Of a stretch of DNA of 64,000 nucleotides, positions 40,427 to 49,031 are shown one piece after another (within the stretch, counting starts at the first letter, position 1; every line of letters starts with the position of its first letter). Position numbers and translations under genes: made by a program. The notes under the pieces were generated by a model. It ran no database searches and was not told where the DNA came from. It saw nothing but the letters and a program-made list of their open reading frames with translations. Source of the stretch: Luteococcus japonicus (GTDB lineage Bacteria > Actinomycetota > Actinomycetes > Propionibacteriales > Propionibacteriaceae); contig NZ_RKHG01000001.1 of assembly GCF_003752415.1 (NCBI RefSeq), positions 1,860,001 to 1,924,000 on the forward strand, read 5' to 3'.

Positions 40427-41917
40427 TCAGCGGCCCATGCTGCGGAAGCGTTCCCGGCGGCGGGCCAGGCGCTCGTCGTCGGGCATGTCCAACAGTTCGT
40501 GCAGGTGGTGAGCCACGGCCTCACCCACGGAATGGCAGAAGGTCTCGGCGCCCTCACCTGTCATGTCATCGGGTTCGGTGACCACCTCGTCGACGACGCC
40601 GTCGCGCGCGAGGTCGTGGGCGCCCAGTCGTTGGCGTCGCGACATCTCGGCCGCCATGTCCCCATTGCGGTGGACGATGGCGCTGGCACCTTCCGGCGCC
40701 AACGGAGCCAGCCAGCCCTTGCCGGCACAGAGCATGCGGTCGGCCGGCAGCATCGCCAGCGCCGCACCTCCGCCGCCCTGGCCGAGGATCAAGGAGACCG
40801 TGGGGACGCGAAGGTCCGCAAGCCAGCCCAGGGTGCGGGCGATCTCGCCGGCCAGCGCCATCTCCTCGGCCTGCTGGGTCAACGCGGCACCGGGGGTGTC
40901 GATGATGCTGACGACGGGGATCCGCAGTTCGTCGGCCAGCCGGAATCCGCGTCGGGCAAGGCGCAACCCCGCCGGGGACAACGGCTCACCATGGCTGGCC
41001 GAACGGTCGTGGCCCACCAGGACGCAGGGGATGTCGCGGAACTTCGCCAGCCCGACGCGCACCGCCGGATCCACCTGGCCGTCGCCGGTGCCACTGAACC
41101 AGACCATGTCCGTGCACTCGAAGTGCGCCAGGTCCACCAGCCCCGGCCGCTCGCTGGAGCGGGTGGCCTGCACTGACGCCCACGGGTCCGCCTCCACCAC
41201 CAGGTGCGCCTGCTCGCGGCGCACCACCCGGGGCCCGACGCGTGGCGCTCCCGCCGCGGAGAGCAATGTGGCCCAGACGGCCCGCAGCTCGTCGACGGGG
41301 ACGACGGCGTCGACGATGCCCCGCTGCTGCAGGTTCTCGGCGCGTTGGATGCCCTCGGGGATCATCTCGCCGGTGATCGCCTGCTGTGCGCGGGGCCCGA
41401 GGAATCCAATCAGCGCATTGGGCTCGGCCGTCGTGTACTGGCCCAGCGATCCCCACGAGGCCAGCACGCCGCCGGTGGTGGGGTGTCGCAGGTGCACCAG
41501 GTAGACCAGGCCGGCGTGACGGTGCGCCTGCACCGCCTGGCCGATCTTCACCATTTGCACGAAGGCTGCCGTGCCCTCCTGCATCCGGGTGCCACCGGAG
41601 CATGGGGCGGCAAGCAGCGGGATCCGCTCGGCGGACGCACGGTCCACGGCATTGAGGATCAGGTCGCTCGCCGCGTGACCGATGGAGCCGCCCAGGAAGC
41701 GGAATTCCCCCACCACGAGGGCCACGCGCCGCCCGTCGAGGGTTGCCTCGCCGGTGAGCACCGACTCGTCAAGACCGGTCTTGTCACGGGCAGCGGCGAG
41801 TTCCGCGGCATAGGCCGGATCCTCTGGTTCTCGGGCAGGAAGGTGCCAGGCGATGAAGCTCCCGGGATCGACGACCCGCTCGACGAAGTCATGGGCACCA
41901 ATGCGCTCGGATCCCAT
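40427..41917 (-). CDS. acetyl-CoA carboxylase carboxyltransferase, fused beta and alpha subunits
   Basis: AccD-AccA fusion of 496 residues that transfers the carboxyl group from biotin to acetyl-CoA (or another acyl-CoA). N-terminal half, AccD-like: GEFRFLGGSIGHAASDLILN, LLAAPCSGGTRMQEGTAAF, PTTGGVLASWGSLG, FLGPRAQQAITGEMIPEGIQ. C-terminal half, AccA-like: FRLADELRIPVVSIIDTPGA, SLILGQGGGGAALAMLPADR, LAPLAPEGASAIVHRNGDMA. The N-terminal zinc ribbon of E. coli AccD is absent. ATG 41917 follows AGGAGG. Single fused genes of this type occur in actinobacteria; the acyl-CoA preference is not certain. Confidence 0.9.
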   Translation of the reverse strand: MGSERIGAHDFVERVVDPGSFIAWHLPAREPEDPAYAAELAAARDKTGLDESVLTGEATLDGRRVALVVGEFRFLGGSIGHAASDLILNAVDRASAERIPLLAAPCSGGTRMQEGTAAFVQMVKIGQAVQAHRHAGLVYLVHLRHPTTGGVLASWGSLGQYTTAEPNALIGFLGPRAQQAITGEMIPEGIQRAENLQQRGIVDAVVPVDELRAVWATLLSAAGAPRVGPRVVRREQAHLVVEADPWASVQATRSSERPGLVDLAHFECTDMVWFSGTGDGQVDPAVRVGLAKFRDIPCVLVGHDRSASHGEPLSPAGLRLARRGFRLADELRIPVVSIIDTPGAALTQQAEEMALAGEIARTLGWLADLRVPTVSLILGQGGGGAALAMLPADRMLCAGKGWLAPLAPEGASAIVHRNGDMAAEMSRRQRLGAHDLARDGVVDEVVTEPDDMTGEGAETFCHSVGEAVAHHLHELLDMPDDERLARRRERFRSMGR

Positions 41918-42055
41918 GCTGATGCCTCCTGTCCGCGAGGCCTCGTCGCCTCAGGGCCCACGGTAGTGAGCGGGTTGCGATGGCGGTATGCGGCGGACCG
42001 CTGGCCGGACTGCAAACCCGGCGAACCCTGGGGAAATTCCTCGAGGAGCTCCCGA

Positions 42056-42061
42056 TACGCT
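42056..42061 (+). promoter_or_regulatory. candidate -10 box for a leaderless ackA transcript
   Basis: TACGCT (within GATACGCT) ends 6 bases before the ackA ATG. The only GAGGAG (42043-42048 area) is too far upstream for a ribosome-binding site. Confidence 0.5.
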
Positions 42062-42067
42062 GAACAC

Positions 42068-43258
42068 ATGCCGAAGCCCATCCTGCTGCTGAACTGTGGT
42101 TCGTCCAGCATCAAGTACCAGATGATCGACGCAGACACCGAGGGCGTGATGGCCGTCGGCCTCGTCCAGAAGGTGGGAGATCCCACGCCAGGCACCATCG
42201 ACCACGAGGTTGATGGCGAGGAGTTCCACGACTCCACCTACTTCCCCAGCCACACCGAGGCGATTGCCGCCGTGGTGAAGATGTTCAACACGCACGGCCC
42301 GGACATCACCGAGGCCGTCGCCGTCGGACACCGCACCGTGCATGGTGGCACCGAGTTCAACTCGACGACGATCATCGACCAGGCCGTCATCAACAAGCTG
42401 GTCGAACTGTCCGGCCTGGCCCCGCTGCACAACCCGCCCGGCATCGCCGGCATCCGTGCCGCCCGTGAGATCCTGCCCCACGTCCCGCACGTCGCCGTCT
42501 TCGACACCGCCTTCTTCGCCGAGCTGCCGGCAGCCGCCTACACCTACGCCATCGACACCGAACTGGCGAAGAAGTACCAGATCCGCCGCTACGGCTTCCA
42601 CGGCACCTCGCACCAGTACGTCAGCGGACAGGCGGCCCAGTTCCTCGGCAAGGACATCTCCGAGCTGAAGCAGATCGTCTGCCACCTGGGCAATGGCGCC
42701 TCGCTGTCGGCCATCGATGGTGGACACCCGATCGAGACGACGATGGGCCTCACCCCGCTGCAGGGCCTGGTGATGGGTACTCGCTGTGGCGACGTCGACC
42801 CCGGCCTGCACGCCTATCTGGGGCGCGAGATGGGCCTGGACGTGGCCGAGGTGGACACCATCCTGAACAAGCGTTCCGGCATGTTGGGCCTGTGCGGCAA
42901 GACGGACATGCGTGACGTCGAGGCGCAGATGCTGGCCGGGGACGAGGCGACCCAGTTGGCCGCCGAGGTCTACATCCACCGGCTCGTGGGCTACATCGGC
43001 AACTACATCGCCCACCTGGGTGGCATCGACTGCATCACCTTCACCGCCGGCATCGGCGAGAACGCGGCCTGGGTGCGCAAGATGGTCGTCGAGAAGCTCG
43101 GCTACTTCGGTGCCGTGCTCGACGAGGAGGTCAACGCGACCCGCTCCAAGCAGCCGCGACGGATCTCCACCCCGGACTCGCAGGTGGAGGTGCTGGTCAT
43201 CCCCACCAATGAGGAGCTCGCGATGGTCCGCGAGACCATCAGGACGATCGGCGCCTGA
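42068..43258 (+). CDS. ackA: acetate kinase
   Basis: Converts acetyl phosphate and ADP to acetate and ATP, 396 residues, full length. Seen: LLLNCGSSSIKYQMID (phosphate-binding), GHRTVHGGTEF, LAPLHNPPGIAGIRAAREIL, VAVFDTAFFAELP (catalytic Asp), YGFHGTSHQYVSGQA, VCHLGNGASLSAIDGG, GTRCGDVDPGLHAYL and ITFTAGIGENAAWVRKMV. I start it at ATG 42068; the open frame continues far upstream but only as antisense of accDA. Probably leaderless, with its own promoter, unlike the usual pta-ackA operon. A strong hairpin follows. Confidence 0.96.
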   Translation: MPKPILLLNCGSSSIKYQMIDADTEGVMAVGLVQKVGDPTPGTIDHEVDGEEFHDSTYFPSHTEAIAAVVKMFNTHGPDITEAVAVGHRTVHGGTEFNSTTIIDQAVINKLVELSGLAPLHNPPGIAGIRAAREILPHVPHVAVFDTAFFAELPAAAYTYAIDTELAKKYQIRRYGFHGTSHQYVSGQAAQFLGKDISELKQIVCHLGNGASLSAIDGGHPIETTMGLTPLQGLVMGTRCGDVDPGLHAYLGREMGLDVAEVDTILNKRSGMLGLCGKTDMRDVEAQMLAGDEATQLAAEVYIHRLVGYIGNYIAHLGGIDCITFTAGIGENAAWVRKMVVEKLGYFGAVLDEEVNATRSKQPRRISTPDSQVEVLVIPTNEELAMVRETIRTIGA

Positions 43259-43288
43259 GGGATCGCACACCTCGACAACAGCAACTGG

Positions 43289-43317
43289 CCGTCTCCCGGA
43301 CCGATTCCGGGAGACGG
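43289..43317. terminator. bidirectional terminator after ackA
   Basis: A perfect 12-base stem, CCGTCTCCCGGA and TCCGGGAGACGG, with a 5-base loop, between the convergent stops of ackA and the oxidoreductase at 43336. Followed by TCGGTTGTCTTG. Confidence 0.85.
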
Positions 43318-43335
43318 TCGGTTGTCTTGCCGGGC

Positions 43336-44376
43336 TCACTCCATGAGGAAGCGGTCACCGATTCGGTCCCGGACGTCGTCCATCACGTCCAGGTAGGAGA
43401 TGGTGTCTCCCAGCGGGCGAAGCGGTGTTTCGGTTCGCCCTTCGCTGATACAGCGCGCCACCTCCAGCGCCTCGTGGAACAGGCCCGCGTGCTCGATGGC
43501 CTTCTCCTCATAGCGCAGGGCCCTGCCTGTGGCCCGGTCCAGCAGCGTGAACGAACCGGGCTGGTAGAACTTGCGGTCGAATTGCAGCATGGCCTTGGTA
43601 CCGGAGATCATCCCGACATTGGGCAGTTCACCCAGCAGGCTGGTCTGCAGCGACGCCTGGGCGAGCGTCGGGTAGTGCAGGCTCATGGTCACAGTGCCCA
43701 TGACGCCGCTGTCGGCCCGGGTGCCGACGGCCTGCACCTCGTCGGGTTGGCCCAGCAGCCAGGTGGCGAACATGACCGGATAGGTGCCCAGGTCCAGCAT
43801 CGCGCCACCAGCGAGCTCCGGGTCCAGGATGCGGTGCCCGTCGTCGAACCACTCCCCTTGGTCGGCCTGGATGGCGATGATCTCCCCCAGCACGCCGGCC
43901 TGCACCAGCTGGCGCACCACGTCGAACTTCGGAAGGAAGAGCGTCCACAGCGCCTCGGCGCAGAAGACGCCGGCCTCGCGCGCGGCGGCGGCAACCTCAC
44001 GTGCCTGCTGCGCATTGATGCCCATCGGCTTCTCGATCAGCACATGCTTGCCCGCAGCGATCACCCGCAGCGCATCGTCGCGATGGTTGGGGTGCGGCGT
44101 GGCGATGTAGACGACGTCCACGGTGGGGTCGGCGAGCATCTGCTCCACGTCGCCATGGGCCCGTTCAGCACCCACAGCGGTGGCGAAGGCGTCCGCCCTG
44201 GACTGGCTGCGGGAGACCACCGCGGAGATTCGTTGGGTGGTGGAGTCGCGCAAGGCAGCGCAGAACTTGTCGGCGATCCACCCTGTTCCCATGATGCCCC
44301 AGCCCAGCGAAGGAACCTCGTCGGGCATCGGTCGACGAGAGACGGGCAAGTGCTCGGGGAAGGTCATCTCACTCAC
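43336..44376 (-). CDS. Gfo/Idh/MocA-family oxidoreductase
   Basis: NAD(P)-dependent sugar or inositol oxidoreductase, 346 residues. N-terminal Rossmann domain with GWGIMGTGWIADKFCAALRD, VDVVYIATPHPNHRDDALRV and HVLIEKPMGINAQQAREVAA (EKP lysine). C-terminal substrate domain with LDPELAGGAMLDLGTYPVMF, which carries the catalytic Asp/Tyr pair of the trans-dihydrodiol/xylose dehydrogenase-like branch rather than the IolG H-x-x-D-x form. GTG 44376 overlaps the stop of the upstream gene by 8 bases; ATG 44367 is an alternative. Last gene of the left iol-type operon. Substrate unknown. Confidence 0.86.
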   Translation of the reverse strand: MSEMTFPEHLPVSRRPMPDEVPSLGWGIMGTGWIADKFCAALRDSTTQRISAVVSRSQSRADAFATAVGAERAHGDVEQMLADPTVDVVYIATPHPNHRDDALRVIAAGKHVLIEKPMGINAQQAREVAAAAREAGVFCAEALWTLFLPKFDVVRQLVQAGVLGEIIAIQADQGEWFDDGHRILDPELAGGAMLDLGTYPVMFATWLLGQPDEVQAVGTRADSGVMGTVTMSLHYPTLAQASLQTSLLGELPNVGMISGTKAMLQFDRKFYQPGSFTLLDRATGRALRYEEKAIEHAGLFHEALEVARCISEGRTETPLRPLGDTISYLDVMDDVRDRIGDRFLME

Positions 44377-45391
44377 CCGGCTTGGTCAGGTCGGCGCCCG
44401 CGATCTCGGCGAGCTTCACCGGACGCCCTTCGCTCACCGACAGGTCACAGGCGGCGGCCATGCGTAGCGCCTGGACACCGTCGTAGGCGGTGCAGGGAGA
44501 GGGTTGTTCGCCACGAGCCACGGCCAGGAAGGCGTCGAGCTCCACGTGGTAGGCCGGCAGGAAGCGGTCCATGAAGCTGATCACCCGCGGGCCGGTGGGC
44601 CAGCTGATGCCCTCCTCGGCGGAGATCAGGGCGAGGCTCTCGTCCAGGCCGACACCGATGTCTCCCCTGGAACCGTGCACCTCCATGCGCACGTCGTGAC
44701 CGTAGGAGTTCTCACGGCTGCCGGAGAAGGTGACCAGGGTGCCGTCGGTCATGGTGAAGATGCCCATGCCGGTATCGATGTCACCGGCCTGCTTGATGTA
44801 GTCGGTGCCCTTGTTGCCGCCGACTGCGTAGGCGACGTCGACCTCGACGCCGGTGACGTAGCGGATGATGTCGAAGTCGTGGATGTTGCAGTCACGAAAC
44901 AGGCCGCCCGAGACGCGAATGTAGGCCTCCGGCGGCGGCGCGGTGTCCAGCGAGCAGGCTCGCACCGTGTGGATGAATCCGAGCTCACCGGACTCGACGG
45001 CCTCACGTGCCCGGCGATAGCCGACGTCGAAGCGCCGCTGGAAGCCGATCTGGATCGGCACGTCGGTCTGCTGCTCCAGCAGAGCCAGCTCGATGGCCTC
45101 CTCCAGGCTCGCGGCAACGGGCTTCTCACAGAAGGTGGGCAGTCCTGCCGCAAGGCCTGCTCGGATCAGCTCCCCGTGGGTGTTGGTCGGGCTGGTGATG
45201 ACGAGGGCGTCGATGCGCCCGAGCATGGTCTCGACGTCCGGGGACGAAGCCACACCCACCTCTTCCGCGGCCCGTTGGGCCACGTCGGGGAAGGCATCGG
45301 AGAGGATGACCTCATCGACCCCGGGAAGTTCCTTGAAAGTCTTGGCGTGGTACGCGCCGATGCGCCCCGCCCCTGCAATCCCAATACGCAT
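44369..45391 (-). CDS. Gfo/Idh/MocA oxidoreductase, inositol 2-dehydrogenase-like
   Basis: 340 residues. Seen: RIGIAGAGRIGAYHAKTFKE, LVITSPTNTHGELIRAGLAA, FCEKPVAASLEEAIELALLE, QIGFQRRFDVGYRRAREAVE and the catalytic-site block GGLFRDCNIHDFDIIRYVTG, all typical of the IolG branch. A second inositol dehydrogenase-like protein (IolG-type) is encoded at 57252, so this one may oxidise another isomer such as scyllo- or D-chiro-inositol; that is inference. Overlaps the 43336 gene. The terminator at 45457 lies just upstream, so this pair seems to be transcribed separately from 45525-47770. Confidence 0.88.
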   Translation of the reverse strand: MRIGIAGAGRIGAYHAKTFKELPGVDEVILSDAFPDVAQRAAEEVGVASSPDVETMLGRIDALVITSPTNTHGELIRAGLAAGLPTFCEKPVAASLEEAIELALLEQQTDVPIQIGFQRRFDVGYRRAREAVESGELGFIHTVRACSLDTAPPPEAYIRVSGGLFRDCNIHDFDIIRYVTGVEVDVAYAVGGNKGTDYIKQAGDIDTGMGIFTMTDGTLVTFSGSRENSYGHDVRMEVHGSRGDIGVGLDESLALISAEEGISWPTGPRVISFMDRFLPAYHVELDAFLAVARGEQPSPCTAYDGVQALRMAAACDLSVSEGRPVKLAEIAGADLTKPGE

Positions 45392-45456
45392 GAATTGACC
45401 TTACATTCGGACATCTCCTCGCACTAGGGATTGACCGGGACACCACGAAAGGAGGA

Positions 45457-45488
45457 CGGCCGCCCCGACCTGACGACCGGGGCGACCG
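45457..45488 (-). terminator. terminator after the 45525 isomerase-type gene
   Basis: CGGCCGCCCCG and CGGGGCGACCG form an 11-base stem with one mismatch and a 10-base loop, 36 bases downstream of the leftward isomerase stop. Confidence 0.7.
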
Positions 45489-45524
45489 CCGCCACCCTTT
45501 GCGAGGAAGTACTGCTTGTGAGGA

Positions 45525-46553
45525 CTACTTCGCGGCGCGCGCGGCGAGACGCTCGTCCAGGATCCTGTTGGCCTCGTGCAGGGTGTTCGAGGCGAACTCC
45601 AGACCCTCGATGCGGCCCATGGACGTGTCCTCGTGCTCGATGTTGACCCACATCTCGGGATCCACGTCGTACAGGGCCTCCAGGAAGTCGGCCCAGTACT
45701 CGACGTCGTGACCGACGCCCACCGCGACGAAGTCCCAGGCGGACTCGCCATACTTCGGCCATTCGTTGGCCCACTCGTCGCCACCCAGGTTGGTGCGCGG
45801 CTCGTCGGGCGACAGGCGACGGAAGTGGTTGTCCAGCACGGAGCGGTAGGCCGCATTGGGGTTGACCCGGGCATCCTTGGCCGCCGAGTGGAAGACCAGG
45901 TCGCCGAGGTAGCGCACGGCCTTGACCGGGTCCATGTGCTGCCAGAACAGGTGCGAGGCATCCAGCTCGACGCCAACATGGGTGGCACCGGTCAGCTCGA
46001 CGAGCTTCTGGATGTCCAGGGGGGTGAAGACCAGGTTCTGCGGGTGCAGTTCCAGCGCCACCTTGACGCCGTGGTCGGCGGCCAGCCGGTCCATCTCGCG
46101 CCAGAAGGGCACGGCGATGTCCCACTGGTAGTCCCAGACATCGAGCGCGGCCGAATTCCACGCATTGACGATCCAGTTGGGGTGCACGGTGTTGGGCTCA
46201 CCGCCGGGCAGGCCACTCATGGTGACCACACGGTCCTGGCCCAGACGTTCGGCCAACTTGATGGAGCGACGTACGTCCTCGGCGTGCTTCTCGCCGATCG
46301 CCGGGTTCGGGTGCAGCGGATTGCCGTTGCAGTTCAGGCCGGCAATCTGGACTCCGGTGCCCTCGAACTGGCCCAGGAAGTCATCACGGGCGGTGTCGCT
46401 GGTCAGGATCTCGTCGATGTTCTGGATGTGGGTGGGAGGCAGGAAGCCGCCGGAGTTCATCTCGATGCCGGTCAGGCCGGCCTCGGCGACGGCCTTGAGG
46501 GCCTCTGGCAGCGGACGGTCGTGCAGGATCGCGTTGTAGACACCAAGCTTCAT
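45525..46553 (-). CDS. TIM-barrel sugar phosphate isomerase/epimerase family protein
   Basis: Xylose-isomerase-like barrel of 342 residues, from the group that includes IolE, IolH and IolI. Metal-site candidates: Glu in VALELHPQNLVF, Asp in VGVELDASHLFWQ, the region FHSAAKDARVNPNAAYRS and Glu in WVNIEHEDTSMGRIEGLEF. QIAGLNCNGNPLHPN and LPGGEPNTVHPNWIVNAWN set it apart from classical IolE, so the reaction (isomerase, epimerase or dehydratase on a keto-inositol or sugar) is not assigned. It follows the oxidoreductase at 46556 by two bases and surely works with it. Confidence 0.85.
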   Translation of the reverse strand: MKLGVYNAILHDRPLPEALKAVAEAGLTGIEMNSGGFLPPTHIQNIDEILTSDTARDDFLGQFEGTGVQIAGLNCNGNPLHPNPAIGEKHAEDVRRSIKLAERLGQDRVVTMSGLPGGEPNTVHPNWIVNAWNSAALDVWDYQWDIAVPFWREMDRLAADHGVKVALELHPQNLVFTPLDIQKLVELTGATHVGVELDASHLFWQHMDPVKAVRYLGDLVFHSAAKDARVNPNAAYRSVLDNHFRRLSPDEPRTNLGGDEWANEWPKYGESAWDFVAVGVGHDVEYWADFLEALYDVDPEMWVNIEHEDTSMGRIEGLEFASNTLHEANRILDERLAARAAK

Positions 46554-46555
46554 GA

Positions 46556-47770
46556 TCAGATCTCCCCGTCGTTGATGGAATCGTCATTGATGGAAACAGC
46601 GGCGCCGCCCTGCTGGGCCGATTCGGCCACGGCGTTGAGGACGACCATGTTGCGCAGGCCCTCGTCGAAGGAGGCATTGCGCGGCAGCGACTTCTCCTCG
46701 GGAATGCCGGCCACCTCTTCGAGGAAGGCGCGGGCCTGGAAGTAGAAGCCGTCGTTCTGGCCCACGCCGACGCCGGGGGCATCCATTGGCAGGCCATTGG
46801 AGAAGTAGGGGTGGTCGGGACCCACGGAGATGCCGCGGTACCCGTTGCGACCATAGGGACCCTCGTTCAGGAAGAGCTCGAAGTGGCCCGGGTTCAACAT
46901 GTCGAAGCGTGCCGCGCCCTTCTCGCAGAAGACCTCGAACTTGAGGCCATTGGGGTGACCGGCTGCCACGCGCGAGACTTCGAAGGTGGCGACGCCACCG
47001 TCGGCGAGCTGTGCACCGAAGCCGGCGTAGTCGTCATTGGTGACTTCTTCGAACTCGTCACTGACGGCGGCCGGGCCGTGCCCCTGGACATCAGCCAACG
47101 GCAGCGGGCGCTTGCTGATGGCGGTGAGGAAGCGGCCACCACTGACCTCCGTGATCTGCCCACCCATGAACTCGCCGATGTAGCTGAGGTGGCTGGCCAC
47201 GTCACCGAGGGCGCCGGTGCCGGGCGCGCCGCGGTAGCGCCAGGCCATCGGGGACATCGCGTCGAAGGAGTAGTCGCACCAGTAGCGGCCGCTGAAGTTG
47301 ATGACTTTGCCCAGCGTCCCGTCCTGGATCAGTTCACGAATGGCCGCGATGGCAGGCTGGCGGCGGTAGGTGAAGCCGACGCGTGCCACGGTGGACGCCT
47401 CGCGGGCGGCCTTGGCCATGGCTCGGGCATTCTCGATGGAGTCGCTGAGCGGCTTCTCGCACAGCACGTGCTTGCCGGCGGCCAGCAGCCCCTCGACCAT
47501 TTCACGGTGCAGGGCATTGGCCACGACGACGCTGACCACGTCGATGTCGTCAGCCTCGGCGATCCTGTGCCAGTCGGTCTCGAAGCGTTCGTAGCCGAAG
47601 CGCTTGGCGGCGGTCTCGGCGAAGCCGGCATTCGCGTCGCAGATGGCGACGAAGCGGATCTCCGGCAACACGGACTCATACAGGGTTGGGGCCACTCGAT
47701 AGGCCTCCGCGTGCGATCGTCCGGCCATGCCGGCGCCGATCACGGCCACCCCCAGGGACTGCTTGGTCAC
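46556..47770 (-). CDS. Gfo/Idh/MocA-family oxidoreductase (first gene of the left iol operon)
   Basis: 404 residues from GTG 47770, which has the textbook AAGGAGG seven bases upstream; the longer frame to 47923 runs through the operators and is rejected. Seen: LGVAVIGAGMAGRSHAEAYR, VVSVVVANALHREMVEGLLA, HVLCEKPLSDSIENARAMAK and GTGALGDVASHLSYIGEFMG, with the catalytic Asp/His of the family. The larger size and NPGHFELFLNEGPYGRNGYR insertion mark a sugar-oxidoreductase subgroup often found beside TIM-barrel isomerases. Divergent from the LacI gene at 47965 with a LacI-type palindrome and one iol palindrome between. Confidence 0.88.
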   Translation of the reverse strand: MTKQSLGVAVIGAGMAGRSHAEAYRVAPTLYESVLPEIRFVAICDANAGFAETAAKRFGYERFETDWHRIAEADDIDVVSVVVANALHREMVEGLLAAGKHVLCEKPLSDSIENARAMAKAAREASTVARVGFTYRRQPAIAAIRELIQDGTLGKVINFSGRYWCDYSFDAMSPMAWRYRGAPGTGALGDVASHLSYIGEFMGGQITEVSGGRFLTAISKRPLPLADVQGHGPAAVSDEFEEVTNDDYAGFGAQLADGGVATFEVSRVAAGHPNGLKFEVFCEKGAARFDMLNPGHFELFLNEGPYGRNGYRGISVGPDHPYFSNGLPMDAPGVGVGQNDGFYFQARAFLEEVAGIPEEKSLPRNASFDEGLRNMVVLNAVAESAQQGGAAVSINDDSINDGEI

Positions 47771-47834
47771 GACATCCTCCTTGATGTGTCCTACTGGTCT
47801 GATTCCTGCTGGTTCTGGATCTTGTGCTCCATTT

Positions 47835-47848
47835 TTGGAGCGCTCCAA
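47835..47848. promoter_or_regulatory. perfect LacI-type operator in the divergent gap
   Basis: TTGGAGCGCTCCAA, a perfect 14-base palindrome, 65 bases from the oxidoreductase start and 117 from the LacI start. The adjacent LacI protein (47965) is the likely binder. Confidence 0.7.
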
Positions 47849-47890
47849 GTACCTCCAACGGTAGGCCCGCGCACTGCGCTCGTCAAGGGC

Positions 47891-47902
47891 TTGTCCTGAC
47901 AA
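47891..47902. promoter_or_regulatory. iol palindrome copy 1
   Basis: TTGTCCTGACAA with perfect 5-base arms, in the gap between the oxidoreductase at 46556 and the LacI gene. Same motif as at 48999, 49032, 52735, 52837, 63081 and 63982. Confidence 0.7.
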
Positions 47903-47964
47903 TTCCGAGCGAAGGCCCAGCACGGCAACCAGCTACCCTTCTGACAACGACAGATGGGGGAACA

Positions 47965-49014
47965 GTGGCAACCAGCGGCACATCGCGCCCGACGATCTAC
48001 GACGTCGCACAGGAGGCAGGGGTCTCCAAGTCGCTCGTCTCACTGGTGCTCAACGACTCCCCCTTGGTCAGCGACCCCAAGCGCGCGGCGGTGCAGCGAG
48101 CCATCGAGAAGCTGGGCTACCGGCGAAGCCGCAATGCCGCCAGCCTCGCACGTCACCGCTCACACACCGTGGGGCTTGTGGTGGACGACTTCGAGAACCC
48201 CTGGTTCGCCCCCCTGCTGCACGGCCTACGCGAGACACTGGCACCACACGGTCTCCACGTGGCCATCCGCGACCAGCAACCAGTACAAGGGCGGCCGGTC
48301 AATGCCATCGAGGACTTCCTGGAGAGCGAGGTCGACGCGCTGGTGGTCGCCGCCGAGCCGGGCCGCGACTTCGACGATCCGGGCGTGCCCACCGTCGTGG
48401 AGAGCACTCGCCTCAACACCATCGCGGGAGCAGACCTGGTCAGCAGCGACCAGCTGGCCGGTGCACGACTTGCCGTCGACCACCTGGCAGGCCTGGGACA
48501 TCGCGAGATCGGCCACGTCAGCGGGCGCGGAGGCGCCGCGGCGACCAGATGCCGCGGCTACCAGCAGGGCATGGAGGCCCATGGCCTGACCCCACGCATC
48601 GTCGGCACTCGTGAGGACACCACCGAAGAGGGAGGTTATCGGGGGAGCCTGGAACTACTCCACGAGAATCCCCAGATCACGGCCATCTTCACGGCGAACG
48701 ACACCATGGCGATGGGCGCATGGGCCGCCCTTCGTGAACACGGCCACCACGCTCCACCAGGGGTTGCCCTGGTGGGCTATGACAATTCGCCAGCCGCCCG
48801 CAGCCACCTGCTGGACCTGACGACGGTGGACCCTCGCAACCACGACGTGGGGGTCCTGGCCGCCGAGACGCTGCTGCGACGGATGGCCGACCCGAACCGT
48901 CCGCCGGAGCAGCTGCAGGTGATCCCCGAGCTGGCCATCCGCTCCTCATCCGGAGCCGCACGGTCAGCACCGGGAGGACACACCAGGGACGACTTCATTT
49001 GTCCTGACAAATAG
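47965..49014 (+). CDS. LacI-family regulator within the inositol island
   Basis: 349 residues from GTG 47965. Intact helix-turn-helix and hinge: PTIYDVAQEAGVSKSLVSLV, LNDSPLVSDPKRAAVQRAIE and KLGYRRSRNAASLARHRSHT. Sensor domain: GLVVDDFENPWFAPLLHGLR, DALVVAAEPGRDF, DQLAGARLAVDHLAGLGHRE and AIFTANDTMAMGAWAALREH. It probably represses the divergent oxidoreductase/isomerase operon through the palindrome at 47835. Odd feature: its last codons (F-I-C-P-D-K-stop) are themselves part of a 16-base iol palindrome serving the next gene, so coding and operator sequence overlap. Confidence 0.9.
   Translation: MATSGTSRPTIYDVAQEAGVSKSLVSLVLNDSPLVSDPKRAAVQRAIEKLGYRRSRNAASLARHRSHTVGLVVDDFENPWFAPLLHGLRETLAPHGLHVAIRDQQPVQGRPVNAIEDFLESEVDALVVAAEPGRDFDDPGVPTVVESTRLNTIAGADLVSSDQLAGARLAVDHLAGLGHREIGHVSGRGGAAATRCRGYQQGMEAHGLTPRIVGTREDTTEEGGYRGSLELLHENPQITAIFTANDTMAMGAWAALREHGHHAPPGVALVGYDNSPAARSHLLDLTTVDPRNHDVGVLAAETLLRRMADPNRPPEQLQVIPELAIRSSSGAARSAPGGHTRDDFICPDK
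48997..49012. promoter_or_regulatory. iol palindrome copy 2, overlapping the LacI gene's last codons
   Basis: ATTTGTCCTGACAAAT, 7-base perfect arms. TTGTCC within it (48999) could also be the -35 box, with GATATG or TAGATA near 49020-49027 as -10, for the iolC-like gene. Binding there would block RNA polymerase. Confidence 0.72.
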
Positions 49015-49031
49015 GCGGTTAGATATGGCTT

